DNA of 64,000 bases from Salinisphaera orenii subsp. orenii MK-B5. GTDB lineage: Bacteria; Pseudomonadota; Gammaproteobacteria; Nevskiales; Salinisphaeraceae. The position numbers were made by a program, and so were the translations under genes. Under the pieces are notes generated by a model. It did not search any database, was not told the DNA's origin, and saw nothing but the letters and a program-made list of their open reading frames with translations. Location: positions 124,001 to 188,000 of the forward strand of contig NZ_AYKH01000023.1 of NCBI RefSeq assembly GCF_003788635.1, written 5' to 3'. Below, piece after piece: positions 46,005 to 53,943 of this stretch. How positions within the stretch are numbered: the stretch's first letter is position 1; the number at the start of each line of letters is the position of its first letter.

Positions 46005-48221
46005 ATGAGTGACGACAAGCACGGCAAGATCATCGGCGCGTCGAGATCGCGTATCGACGGTCCGAAGAAGCTCCGCGGCGATGCGCCCTATGCGGCCGAC
46101 CATCACCTGCCGAACATGGCCTATGCCTACGGCGTGTTCAGCACCGTGGCCAACGGCCGGATCACCGGTATCGATGTGTCCGAGGCGCGGACCCTGCCCG
46201 GTGTCATCGACATATTTCATCACGACCATTTTCCGAACCTGTATCGGACGCCCAGCACGTTCGCGCAGGAGAACAAGGTCGACGAGACCCGGCTGCCGTT
46301 CGAGGACGCCAAGGTGCACTACCCGGGCCAGTTCGTGGCGCTGGTCGTCGCCGACACCTTCTCGAACGCACGCGACGCCGCCTACCGGGTTCGGGTGGAC
46401 TACGAGGAAGACGAGCCCGTCGCCACGCTCGCTCAGGCCATGGAAAGTGGCGAGCCGACACCGCACGCTGCCAGCGGCCACACCCGGGGTGATCCGGACA
46501 GCGCCTGGAACGATGCGCCGCACCGGATCGAGTCCACCTACATCACACCCATGGAAACCCACAATCCCATGGAAATGCACGCGAGCACCGCGTACTGGGA
46601 CAAGGGCGATCTCGTGCTTTACGAGGCCTCGCAGGGCGTGGTTTTCGCCCGCAACGTGATGGCCAAGGTCTTCGGCATCCCGCCGGAGCGTGTCGATGTA
46701 CGGTCACCGTTCATCGGTTCCGGCTTCGGCAGCAAGCTCTGGATCTGGCCGCACGCGGTCGCCGCCGCGGCCGCGGCCCGCGAGGTCGGGCGGCCGGTGC
46801 AGCTGGTCGTGCCGCGCGAGGAGATGTTCACCACGACCGGCCACCGGCCGCCCACACACCAGACACTGCGGCTGGCGACCGACGCCAACGGCAAGCTGCA
46901 GGCGCTGAGCCACGACGGCATCAACACGACCTCCATGGTCAACACGTACATCGAGAAGACCGGCAGCTGCACCAAGAGTCTCTACGCCTGCCCCAACCTG
47001 CGGGTGAGCCACGCCACGCTTCCGGCCAATCACGGCACACCGACCTCCATGCGCGCGCCCGGCGCGGCCCCCGGCCTGTTCGCACTGGAATCGGCGATGG
47101 ACGAGATGGCCGAGTCGATCGACATGGATCCGCTGGAATTCCGGCGTGCGAACTACACCGAAACCGATGAGAGCCTCGATCTGCCGTTCTCGAGCATTCA
47201 TCTCATGGAGGCCTTCGACCGCGGCGCCGAAAAATTCGGCTGGTCGAAGCGGACGCCGGAGCCCGGCTCGATGCGCGACGGCGACGAGATTATCGGCTGG
47301 GGCATGGCCGCCTGCAACTGGGAGGCCCTGAAGATGGATTGCGACGCCCGCGTATCGCTGCGGGCCGACGGCACTGCCTTCGCCTCCTGTGCGACCCAGG
47401 ACATCGGCACCGGCACGTATACCATCGTGGCGCAGGCGGTCAGCGACATCACCGGCCTGCCGCTCGAGCGCATCGAGGTCGAACTGGGCGACTCGAGCTA
47501 TCCGTCCGGCCCGGTCTCCGGCGGCTCCTGGGCCACCGCGACGACCCTGCCGGCGATCGCACAGGCCGCACGCAACGCCATCGATGCCCTCAAGACCTAC
47601 GCCACGGGTGACGGCGGCGCGTTCTCCGGCAGCGAGGCCGATACGCTGACCTTCGCAGACGGCACCCTTTCCGACGGCAACGGCAAATCGGTGGACTATG
47701 CCGAGGTGCTCAACCAGCTCAAGCTCGCCAACGCCGACGGTGAGGCGCACACCCCGGCCGCCACCAACGACGAGTATTCCTTCCGGTCGTTCGGTGCACA
47801 CTTCGTCGAGATTCGCTGGGATCCGGGCATCTCCAACCTGCGGGTCTCGCGCGTGGTCAGCGCCATCGACGTGGGCCAGGTCATCAACCAGACGACCGCG
47901 GCCAACCAGGTGGAAGGCGCGATCGCGATGGGCATCGGCATGGCACTGTTCGAGAACACCGAGTACGACTCGCGCAGCGGGCGGCCGGTGAACAACAACT
48001 ACGCCGAGTATCTCGTGCCGGTACACGCGGACCAGCCGGAAGAAGTCGACGTGATCCTGCTGGATCATCCGGACTATGCCTTCAACGAGTTTGGTGCCCG
48101 TGGCATCGGCGAGATTGGCATCACGGGCCTGGCCGCCGCGGTGGCCAACGCCGTGTACCACGCTACCGGCAAGCGGATCCGGGAGCTGCCGATCACGCTC
48201 GATAAACTGATGGTGACCTGA
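46005..48221 (+). CDS. paoC: Periplasmic aldehyde oxidoreductase, molybdenum subunit (PaoC-like)
   Basis: 738 residues. It holds the molybdopterin cytosine dinucleotide and oxidises aldehydes to acids. Features of the xanthine oxidase family: the N-terminal cap domain (KKLRGDAPYAADHHLPNMAYAYGVF), MEMHASTAYWD, the long molybdenum-binding core (SPFIGSGFGSKL; SMRAPGAAPG), GSWATATTLPAI and the catalytic Glu in ARGIGEIGITGLAAAVANAV. No signal peptide of its own. A classic terminator follows 26 bases after the stop, so paoABC form the end of a transcription unit that may begin at the XdhC gene. Likely substrates are aromatic or short aldehydes; unproven. Confidence 0.92.
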   Translation: MSDDKHGKIIGASRSRIDGPKKLRGDAPYAADHHLPNMAYAYGVFSTVANGRITGIDVSEARTLPGVIDIFHHDHFPNLYRTPSTFAQENKVDETRLPFEDAKVHYPGQFVALVVADTFSNARDAAYRVRVDYEEDEPVATLAQAMESGEPTPHAASGHTRGDPDSAWNDAPHRIESTYITPMETHNPMEMHASTAYWDKGDLVLYEASQGVVFARNVMAKVFGIPPERVDVRSPFIGSGFGSKLWIWPHAVAAAAAAREVGRPVQLVVPREEMFTTTGHRPPTHQTLRLATDANGKLQALSHDGINTTSMVNTYIEKTGSCTKSLYACPNLRVSHATLPANHGTPTSMRAPGAAPGLFALESAMDEMAESIDMDPLEFRRANYTETDESLDLPFSSIHLMEAFDRGAEKFGWSKRTPEPGSMRDGDEIIGWGMAACNWEALKMDCDARVSLRADGTAFASCATQDIGTGTYTIVAQAVSDITGLPLERIEVELGDSSYPSGPVSGGSWATATTLPAIAQAARNAIDALKTYATGDGGAFSGSEADTLTFADGTLSDGNGKSVDYAEVLNQLKLANADGEAHTPAATNDEYSFRSFGAHFVEIRWDPGISNLRVSRVVSAIDVGQVINQTTAANQVEGAIAMGIGMALFENTEYDSRSGRPVNNNYAEYLVPVHADQPEEVDVILLDHPDYAFNEFGARGIGEIGITGLAAAVANAVYHATGKRIRELPITLDKLMVT

Positions 48222-48247
48222 CACCACGGCACCGCACGCGCTCTTCG

Positions 48248-48272
48248 GGCGGCCTTCGGGCCGCCTTTTTTT
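48248..48272 (+). terminator. Rho-independent terminator after paoC
   Basis: GGCGGCC (48248-48254) pairs with GGCCGCC (48259-48265) around a TTCG loop, then seven T. It separates the aldehyde oxidoreductase operon from the downstream response-regulator gene. Confidence 0.95.
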
Positions 48273-48373
48273 GGCCCCGGATACAGGACCATGGCGAGAC
48301 GTTAAACCTGTCGGGATTTGCGTTGTCCGACAACCTGATGCCCGAATCGGGGTCTGTCGAAAGCGTTCGTACA

Positions 48374-49069
48374 ATGCATGTCCTGATCATCGAAGACAAC
48401 GATGCGCTCGCCGTCCGGATCGGCACCTATCTGGAGGAGGCCGGCGACGAGCCCGACTTCGCCTACGACGGCCGGCTTGGCCTGAGGCTCTGCGAGATCA
48501 ACCAGTACGACGCCATCGTGCTGGATGCACGACTGTCACGGGCGCGATGCATCGATTTCTATCGAGACCTGCACGCCCGTCTCGATAACCCGGTACCGAT
48601 TCTCCAGCTGGGCCGCGGCCGCACGGACGAGCATCCGACATCGCACGACGGTCTCCCAGCCGGTGCGGACGAATGCCTCGATGCCTCCTTCTCTCTGCAC
48701 GAACTCCGCCGCTCGCTCCAGACACTGGTGCGTCGGCGGAGGGCAAGGTCACGCGAGGTCGTGGCCGGACCGCTTCGCATGGATGTCGACCAACGAATGG
48801 TTCACTGCGAGAGTCGATCGGTCGAGCTCTCGCCCATCGGCTTTCGTATCCTAGAGATGCTCGCCCGGGCCTTTCCCGGGATGGTCACACGCGACGAGAT
48901 CGAGCACCGCGTCTGGCAGGGCGACCCACCCCGCTCGGACGCCGCCCTGCGCGGGCATATTCATCGTCTGCGCCAGATACTCGAGTCGACCACCAGCGGA
49001 CCGACGATCCGCACGGTACCAGGCGCAGGCTATAAGCTTTCGATCGAAATGGAGAACGAAAGAAAATAG
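48374..49069 (+). CDS. OmpR-type response regulator with degenerate receiver
   Basis: 231 residues. The N-terminal receiver keeps the acidic pair Glu8/Asp9 (LIIEDND) and the phosphoacceptor position Asp51 (AIVLDARLS), but the beta4 Thr/Ser is replaced (ILQLGRG) and the beta5 Lys is missing (ADECLDASF). The C-terminal half is a winged helix (VELSPIGFRILEMLARAFPGMVTRDEIEHRVW; AALRGHIHRLRQIL; TVPGAGYKL). It should bind DNA, but phosphorylation control is doubtful. No histidine kinase gene is adjacent. Between the aldehyde oxidoreductase terminator and the quinoprotein genes, it may regulate the latter. ATG at 48374 chosen as the receiver start. Confidence 0.82.
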   Translation: MHVLIIEDNDALAVRIGTYLEEAGDEPDFAYDGRLGLRLCEINQYDAIVLDARLSRARCIDFYRDLHARLDNPVPILQLGRGRTDEHPTSHDGLPAGADECLDASFSLHELRRSLQTLVRRRRARSREVVAGPLRMDVDQRMVHCESRSVELSPIGFRILEMLARAFPGMVTRDEIEHRVWQGDPPRSDAALRGHIHRLRQILESTTSGPTIRTVPGAGYKLSIEMENERK

Positions 49070-49500
49070 AAAATAAATTCTAATTATCAATTATTTGCGA
49101 AATAATATTTATGTGTTTTATATCTTTTGATTCGAGATTATGCCGCCTGAGAGCGCGAGCAGTTCGCCCCGCGGGGGGAGGAACTGGCTGCTTGAATATT
49201 GACGGCGCGAGCCGGGCTGTGGCGATCCCCGTAGCGCGGGCCGACGATGCACGACCCAGTGCGCAGTTCATGTGAAATCCACGCCAAACGCGATAATGAA
49301 CTGATTTTCATTGACTAGACTTTAGTCGTAATACGCGAGCAGGCGAATCCCGCGGCATCGCTGGCGCGTAGTATCCACAAACGACAAGATGCTGCGGGTC
49401 GCAGCACTCGCCCTCTTTGCACGCGCATGCTGGCGCGAGCATTCTTGCCGGCGACATCACGACCTGCAGATCGGTTGAACAAGTACCGGAGGAGAATCCG
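49070..49500. other. AT-rich intergenic region upstream of the quinoprotein cluster
   Basis: 431 bases. The first 80 are among the most AT-rich in the window (runs such as AAATAATATTTATG) and include the palindrome annotated at 49090-49106. Farther on, TTGACT at 49311-49316 overlaps a short inverted repeat GACTA-N5-TAGTC (49313-49327). GGAGGAG just before 49501 is the ribosome site of the next gene. No supported coding region. Confidence 0.5.
49090..49106. promoter_or_regulatory. 17-bp AT-rich palindrome
   Basis: ATTATTT-GCG-AAATAAT, a perfect 7+7 inverted repeat, 20 bases after the response-regulator stop in a strongly AT-rich patch. It lacks the GC stem and T-run of a normal terminator, so a protein-binding site is more likely. 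Confidence 0.5.
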
Positions 49501-49893
49501 ATGAGAATAAGCAAGGCCGCCCTTCTGGGCGCGTTGATCGTGCCCGCGGTGGGCGTGACCGCCGAGTTGCCGGAACACAATTATCCGACACAGGCGCGCG
49601 TGGAATACGTCTTCGGCTGCATGCAGCAGCTTGGTGGCGAAAACTACGACACGCTGTACAAATGCTCCTGCAGCATCGATTACATCGCGGACAAGCTGAG
49701 CTACGACGACTACGTCACGCTGGACACCTACACACGCGGCGCCCAGGCGGGTGGCGAGCGGCCTGAAGTCCTTCGCGAAGGCGATCTGGCACGGGGCAGC
49801 CGAGCGGAATTCGACAAGATCAAAAGCGAAGCGGCGGACCGCTGTCTCATCGACACCACGCAGGCAGACGATGGGTCTGGAGACGCCGAATGA
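49501..49893 (+). CDS. Secreted four-cysteine protein associated with quinoprotein genes
   Basis: 130 residues. Signal peptide about 1-21 (VGVTAE). The mature chain has Cys40, Cys55, Cys57 and Cys115 in the segments YVFGCMQQLGGENYDTLYKCSCSIDYIADKLSYDDYV and AADRCLID, enough for two disulphides or a redox or metal site (CSC). I recall similar VFGCM...YKCSCSID proteins beside PQQ-dehydrogenase genes in other proteobacteria, but no function is known to me. GGAGGAG precedes the ATG at 49501. It reads in the same direction as xoxF, about 420 bases upstream of it. Confidence 0.72.
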   Translation: MRISKAALLGALIVPAVGVTAELPEHNYPTQARVEYVFGCMQQLGGENYDTLYKCSCSIDYIADKLSYDDYVTLDTYTRGAQAGGERPEVLREGDLARGSRAEFDKIKSEAADRCLIDTTQADDGSGDAE

Positions 49894-50316
49894 GCGCCGG
49901 CAGATTTGATTGTATGCCGCAGCGCGATCATCGCCAGAGCGTTCGTTCTGCAGGCATTTTTTTGCTGCAGCGCAACGCGCATTTAGCCTCGCAAAACCGG
50001 TGCGGCACCGCAGCGAAAAGATTCGGCCGAACACGCGGCCTGCCTGACCGTACCGTTGTGGGCGTCGATCGCGAGCCGCAGAAACACCGCGATCGGGAAG
50101 ATTTCCCGGTTGTTGGAGCGGATTCGAAGCAGCATTCTCGGCATGTGTCTCATGACCAACGCCGTCGTTCCCAATTGACGGTAAATAGGACGCGTGCTAT
50201 CGAAGAGCGTGAGGGGTTGACCGGACATCGCGTTCGATAACCCAAAGGGATGGCCGCCACGGTCATCGACAACGATGGGCATCCGCCCTTCGAACATGAG
50301 ACGGAGGAGAAACGTC
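49894..50316 (+). other. Intergenic leader/promoter region of xoxF
   Basis: 423 bases without a supported gene. It contains the promoter candidate at 50175-50203 and, just before the start codon, ACGGAGGAGAAAC as ribosome site. A CTGCAGGCATTTTTTTGCTGCAG palindrome-like element at about 49951-49972 could end the upstream transcript. Confidence 0.45.
50175..50203 (+). promoter_or_regulatory. Candidate sigma-70 promoter of xoxF
   Basis: TTGACG (50175-50180), a 17-base spacer and TATCGA (50198-50203), about 115 bases ahead of the xoxF start. The -35 matches five of six consensus bases; the -10 is weaker. Confidence 0.4.
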
Positions 50317-52251
50317 GTGAAATTTAATCCAGTCAAGGGGGCACTCCGCGCGACGACTACGGCATTCGCCGTGTCTGCGCTGATGGCTTCCTCAACAGTC
50401 CTCGCCCAGGACAACGGCGACAAGGAGAGCTCCGACAAGAGCGACTCCGGCAGCACGAACCTGGTCGAGATGCAGAAGGATGCGTCGAACTGGCTTATGT
50501 GGAGTGGTCAGTACAACGGCCAACGCTACAGCGAACTCGACCAGATCACCGCCGAGAACGCCGGCGAGCTTGCGCCCGCGTGGACCTTCTCCACGGGTGT
50601 GCTCCGCGGCCATGAAGGCGGCCCGCTGGTCAAGGGCGACACGCTCTACATCCACACGCCGTTCCCGAACAAGGTCTTCGCGATCGATCTCGATTCGCAC
50701 GCGATCAAGTGGAAATACGAGCCGACGCAGAACCCGCAGGTCATCCCCGTGATGTGCTGCGACACGGTCAACCGCGGCCTAGCCTACGGTGACGGCAAGA
50801 TTTTCCTGCAGCAGGCCGACACTACGCTGGTCGCGCTCAACGCGGAAGATGGCAAGGTCGTCTGGAAGAGCAAGAACGGCGACCCGAGCAAGGGCGAGAC
50901 CGCCACGAACGCCCCGCTGGTGATCAAGGACAAGGTCCTGACCGGCATTTCGGGCGGCGAGTTCGGCGTTCGGGGCCACTTGACGGCCTACAACATCGAA
51001 GACGGCAAGCTGGCCTGGCGTGCCTACAGCACCGGCCCCGACGATTCGATGCTGATCGACCCGGAAAACACGATCAACGGCATCACGCAGGAGCCGGTCG
51101 GTGAGGACACCAGTCTCAAGAGCTGGGAAGGTGACCAGTGGAAGATCGGTGGCGGCACCACCTGGGGCTGGATGACCTACGATCCGGAACTCGATCTCGT
51201 GTACTACGGCACCGGTAACCCCGGCACCTGGAACCCGACCCAGCGTCCGGGCGACAACAAGTACTCGATGACGATCTTCGCCCGCGATCCGGACACCGGT
51301 GAGGCCAAGTGGCTCTACCAGATGACGCCCCATGACGAATGGGATTATGACGGCGTCAACGAGAAGATCCTGGTCGACCAGAAGATCGATGGCGAGATGC
51401 GCAAGCTGGTCGTTCACTTCGATCGCAACGGCTTCGCCTACACGCAGGATCGCACCAACGGCGAGCTGCTCGTTGCCGAGAAGTACGACCCGGCGGTCAA
51501 CTGGGCCAGCAAGGTCGACATGAAGACGGGTCGCCCGCAGGTCGTGGACAAATACTCCACGTCGGGCAAGGTCGGTACGAACGTCGAGAACATCTGCCCG
51601 GCGGCGCTGGGTTCCAAGGACCAGCAGCCGGCGTCCTACTCGCCGAAGACCGGTCTGTTCTACGTGCCGACGAACCACGTCTGCATGGACTACGAGCCGA
51701 CCAAGGTCGACTACACCGCCGGCCAGCCCTACGTGGGTGCCACGGTCGCCATGTATCCGGGTCCGAACGACATTACGAACCCGGTCAAGGAGCCGATGGA
51801 AAACCGCATGGGCACGTTCATCGCCTATGACGCCACCACCGGCAAGATCAAGTGGTCCGTGCCGGAGCGTTTCTCGGTCTGGAGTGGCGCCCTGGCCACG
51901 GCGGGCGACGTCGTGTTCTACGGCACGCTGGAGGGCTACCTGAAGGCGGTTGACGCCGAGACTGGTGAGGAGCTCTACAGCTTCAAGACGCCGTCGGGCA
52001 TCATCGGCAACGTCAATACCTGGAAGTACAAGGGCAAGCAGTACATCGGCGTGCTCTCGGGTATCGGCGGCTGGGCCGGCATCGGCATGGCCGCAGGCCT
52101 GACCGACCCGAACGCGGGTCTGGGTGCCGTGGGCGGTTACAAGGACCTCAAGAACTACACCCAGCTGGGTGGCGTGATGACGGTCTTCGCCCTGCCCGAT
52201 TCCGTGGTCGAGAAGACGGAGTCCGGCAGCGACGAGGTCGCGTCCAATTAA
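50317..52251 (+). CDS. xoxF: PQQ-dependent methanol/ethanol-type dehydrogenase, XoxF type
   Basis: 644-residue periplasmic beta-propeller quinoprotein that oxidises primary alcohols with PQQ. Signal peptide about 1-30 (VLAQ), then an acidic Ser/Asp linker. PQQ-site features: adjacent Cys147-Cys148 (VMCCDT), Glu215 (GGEFGVRG), Asn301 (GTGNPG) and catalytic Asp343 in [12 protein letters not shown]. Asp345, two residues after the catalytic Asp, is the extra lanthanide ligand that separates XoxF from calcium-type MxaF, which has Ala there. Start is GTG at 50317 after GGAGGAG; an ATG at 50296 overlaps that site. A hairpin separates it from its cytochrome gene. Confidence 0.93.
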   Translation: MKFNPVKGALRATTTAFAVSALMASSTVLAQDNGDKESSDKSDSGSTNLVEMQKDASNWLMWSGQYNGQRYSELDQITAENAGELAPAWTFSTGVLRGHEGGPLVKGDTLYIHTPFPNKVFAIDLDSHAIKWKYEPTQNPQVIPVMCCDTVNRGLAYGDGKIFLQQADTTLVALNAEDGKVVWKSKNGDPSKGETATNAPLVIKDKVLTGISGGEFGVRGHLTAYNIEDGKLAWRAYSTGPDDSMLIDPENTINGITQEPVGEDTSLKSWEGDQWKIGGGTTWGWMTYDPELDLVYYGTGNPGTWNPTQRPGDNKYSMTIFARDPDTGEAKWLYQMTPHDEWDYDGVNEKILVDQKIDGEMRKLVVHFDRNGFAYTQDRTNGELLVAEKYDPAVNWASKVDMKTGRPQVVDKYSTSGKVGTNVENICPAALGSKDQQPASYSPKTGLFYVPTNHVCMDYEPTKVDYTAGQPYVGATVAMYPGPNDITNPVKEPMENRMGTFIAYDATTGKIKWSVPERFSVWSGALATAGDVVFYGTLEGYLKAVDAETGEELYSFKTPSGIIGNVNTWKYKGKQYIGVLSGIGGWAGIGMAAGLTDPNAGLGAVGGYKDLKNYTQLGGVMTVFALPDSVVEKTESGSDEVASN

Positions 52252-52283
52252 GACGCATCGTCGTATGACGTAAGTGTCGTACC

Positions 52284-52328
52284 AGCCCGTACTCGCCGTA
52301 CCATCTGGTCGGCGGGTACGGGCTTTTT
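52284..52328 (+). terminator. Intercistronic terminator/attenuator hairpin between xoxF and xoxG
   Basis: AGCCCGTACTCGCCG (52284-52298) pairs with CGGCGGGTACGGGCT (52310-52324) over 15 positions with one G-T, followed by TTTTT. It lies 33 bases after the xoxF stop and 42 before xoxG. It could end most transcripts after xoxF or stabilise the xoxF message while lowering xoxG expression. Confidence 0.88.
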
Positions 52329-52369
52329 ATTGGCTGCTAAAGGCGGCCCGTGCAAAAGAGGAGAAGAGA

Positions 52370-52993
52370 ATGATCAAGAATGGCCCGGCGATAGCGGCGA
52401 TCGCTCTTGCAATGGCGCTGCCGTTCGCAACGACCACTGTTTTTGCCCAGGATGACGAGCCGATCGTCAACGATTACAGCAACATGGGCGCGGAATACAA
52501 CCCGTCAGACGATTCGGGCGGCGATGCCTCGAGCGATGACACGAGCGCGTCAACGGACGCCGACGCGAAAAGCGCTTCGACTGACGAGTCGTCCGCCGAC
52601 GAGGCATCCGGATCCGGAAAGGACGACGGCCAGCTCTATGTCGTCGAATGCACCGACGGCAGGGACTGCAAGGTCGGCGACGATGTGATGACGGGCTACG
52701 AGAAGTTCGGCAGCCACTGCTCGCAGTGCCATGGCCAGAACGCCGAGGGCAGCACCTTCGCGCCCAGTCTCGTTCAGCGCCTCAAGGACATGAACCAGGG
52801 TCGATTCACCGCGGCGGTCGCCGGCGGCGTGACCCGAATGGATTCGACGACAGGCCAGTACAGCGTCATGCCCGCCTGGTCGGAGAACGACGACGTCATG
52901 AGTCATCTGCAGCAGATCTGGGCGTTCCTGCGTGCACGCTCCGACGGTGAGCTCCCGGCCGGGCGCCCCGAGCCGCTGAAAGGCAACGGTTAG
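52370..52993 (+). CDS. xoxG: XoxG-type periplasmic cytochrome c
   Basis: 207 residues. Signal peptide about 1-26 (TVFAQ), a long acidic Ser/Asp/Ala low-complexity stretch (about 45-88), then one c-type haem domain with CSQCH at 117-121 and the axial Met167 in VMPAW. As electron acceptor of XoxF it would carry electrons toward the oxidase chain. AGAGGAG precedes the ATG at 52370. The acidic linker is unusual compared with compact MxaG/XoxG cytochromes and may be a halophile adaptation or a spacer. Confidence 0.85.
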   Translation: MIKNGPAIAAIALAMALPFATTTVFAQDDEPIVNDYSNMGAEYNPSDDSGGDASSDDTSASTDADAKSASTDESSADEASGSGKDDGQLYVVECTDGRDCKVGDDVMTGYEKFGSHCSQCHGQNAEGSTFAPSLVQRLKDMNQGRFTAAVAGGVTRMDSTTGQYSVMPAWSENDDVMSHLQQIWAFLRARSDGELPAGRPEPLKGNG

Positions 52994-53001
52994 AGTTCGC
53001 G

Positions 53002-53943
53002 ATGCCGGTCTGGCGACTGGCGCTCGGGGTAACGACGGGCACTATGCTGGCGCTGTCCGTGGCGGTCGCCGGTGACAGCGCCGAAACCGCCCTCGCCGTG
53101 AGTGAGCTCGCGCCCGGCATCTATGTACACGAGGGCGCGCAGGCCGACGCCGATCGACACAATCGGGGCGACATTGCCAACATCGGCTTCATCGTCGGGT
53201 CGCGGTGTGTCGCAGTGATCGATACCGGCGGCACCCCGACAATCGGCCGTCGACTCAGAACGGCAATCGAGCGCGAGACGAATCGCCCGGTGTGCTACGT
53301 GATCAATACGCACATGCATCCTGATCACGTGCTCGGTAATCGTGCGTTCGTCGAAGGCGAAACGCAGTTTATTGCGGCTGAGGGGTACTGGCGGGCTCTA
53401 TCCACGCGCGCCTCGTCCTATCTCGATTCGGCAGCCGATCACATCGGCGTCGACGCGGACGAGCGCTGGATCGTCGAACCCGATCGGATGATCGCGGACC
53501 AGGCAACGATCCGGCTCGGTGACCGATCGCTCACCCTTACGGCGCATCAGCGTGCTCACACCGACAACGACCTGACCGTGTTCGACCCGAAGAGCGGGAC
53601 ACTCTGGCTCGGCGATCTCCTCTTCGTCGATCGTGTGCCGTCTATCGACGGCAGTCTCAGCGGCTGGCTCGATGTGCTTGCAGCGCTCGAGGATCGCGAG
53701 GACGTGAATACGGTGATACCCGGCCATGGCCCGCCCGGTCACGATCTGATGCGGATGCTCGGGCCGGAGAAGCGCTACCTGACTCATCTGCGCCGGGATG
53801 TTCGAAAAGCGATCGACGACGGCTACGGGATCGATTACGCGGTCGCTCACGCAGCCCGTGAAGAACGCGACGACTGGCGGCTGTTCGACCAGTACCACCC
53901 GCGCAACGTGACCGCCGCCTATACCGAACTGGAGTGGCAGTGA
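53002..53943 (+). CDS. Quinoprotein relay system zinc metallohydrolase
   Basis: 313-residue metallo-beta-lactamase-fold protein with an N-terminal signal peptide (about 1-23). The metal motif HMHPDH occupies 104-109, further ligands are in HQRAHTDND and a GDLLFVDRVPSIDGSLSGWLDVL segment, and VIPGHGPPG supplies the last His. This matches the family seen beside PQQ dehydrogenases together with the SoxYZ-like carrier (quinoprotein relay system hydrolase). Role unproven; a part in sulfur or persulfide handling or in acceptor maturation has been suggested by gene association. Starts 8 bases after xoxG and overlaps the next start by one base (TGATG). Confidence 0.85.
   Translation: MPVWRLALGVTTGTMLALSVAVAGDSAETALAVSELAPGIYVHEGAQADADRHNRGDIANIGFIVGSRCVAVIDTGGTPTIGRRLRTAIERETNRPVCYVINTHMHPDHVLGNRAFVEGETQFIAAEGYWRALSTRASSYLDSAADHIGVDADERWIVEPDRMIADQATIRLGDRSLTLTAHQRAHTDNDLTVFDPKSGTLWLGDLLFVDRVPSIDGSLSGWLDVLAALEDREDVNTVIPGHGPPGHDLMRMLGPEKRYLTHLRRDVRKAIDDGYGIDYAVAHAAREERDDWRLFDQYHPRNVTAAYTELEWQ

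Noticed and set aside
46704-48374. 556-codon minus-strand frame over paoC
   Set aside because: Shadow of the molybdenum subunit gene; no domain, and a terminator for the real gene lies inside it.
49983-50456. 157-codon minus-strand frame with a faint transposase-like segment (RLAIDAHNGTVRQ)
   Set aside because: It overlaps the xoxF start, has no catalytic triad or terminal inverted repeats, and the resemblance is one short stretch only.
50317-52251. Calling the quinoprotein MxaF (calcium methanol dehydrogenase)
   Set aside because: The extra Asp345 and absence of an MxaI small-subunit gene point to XoxF.
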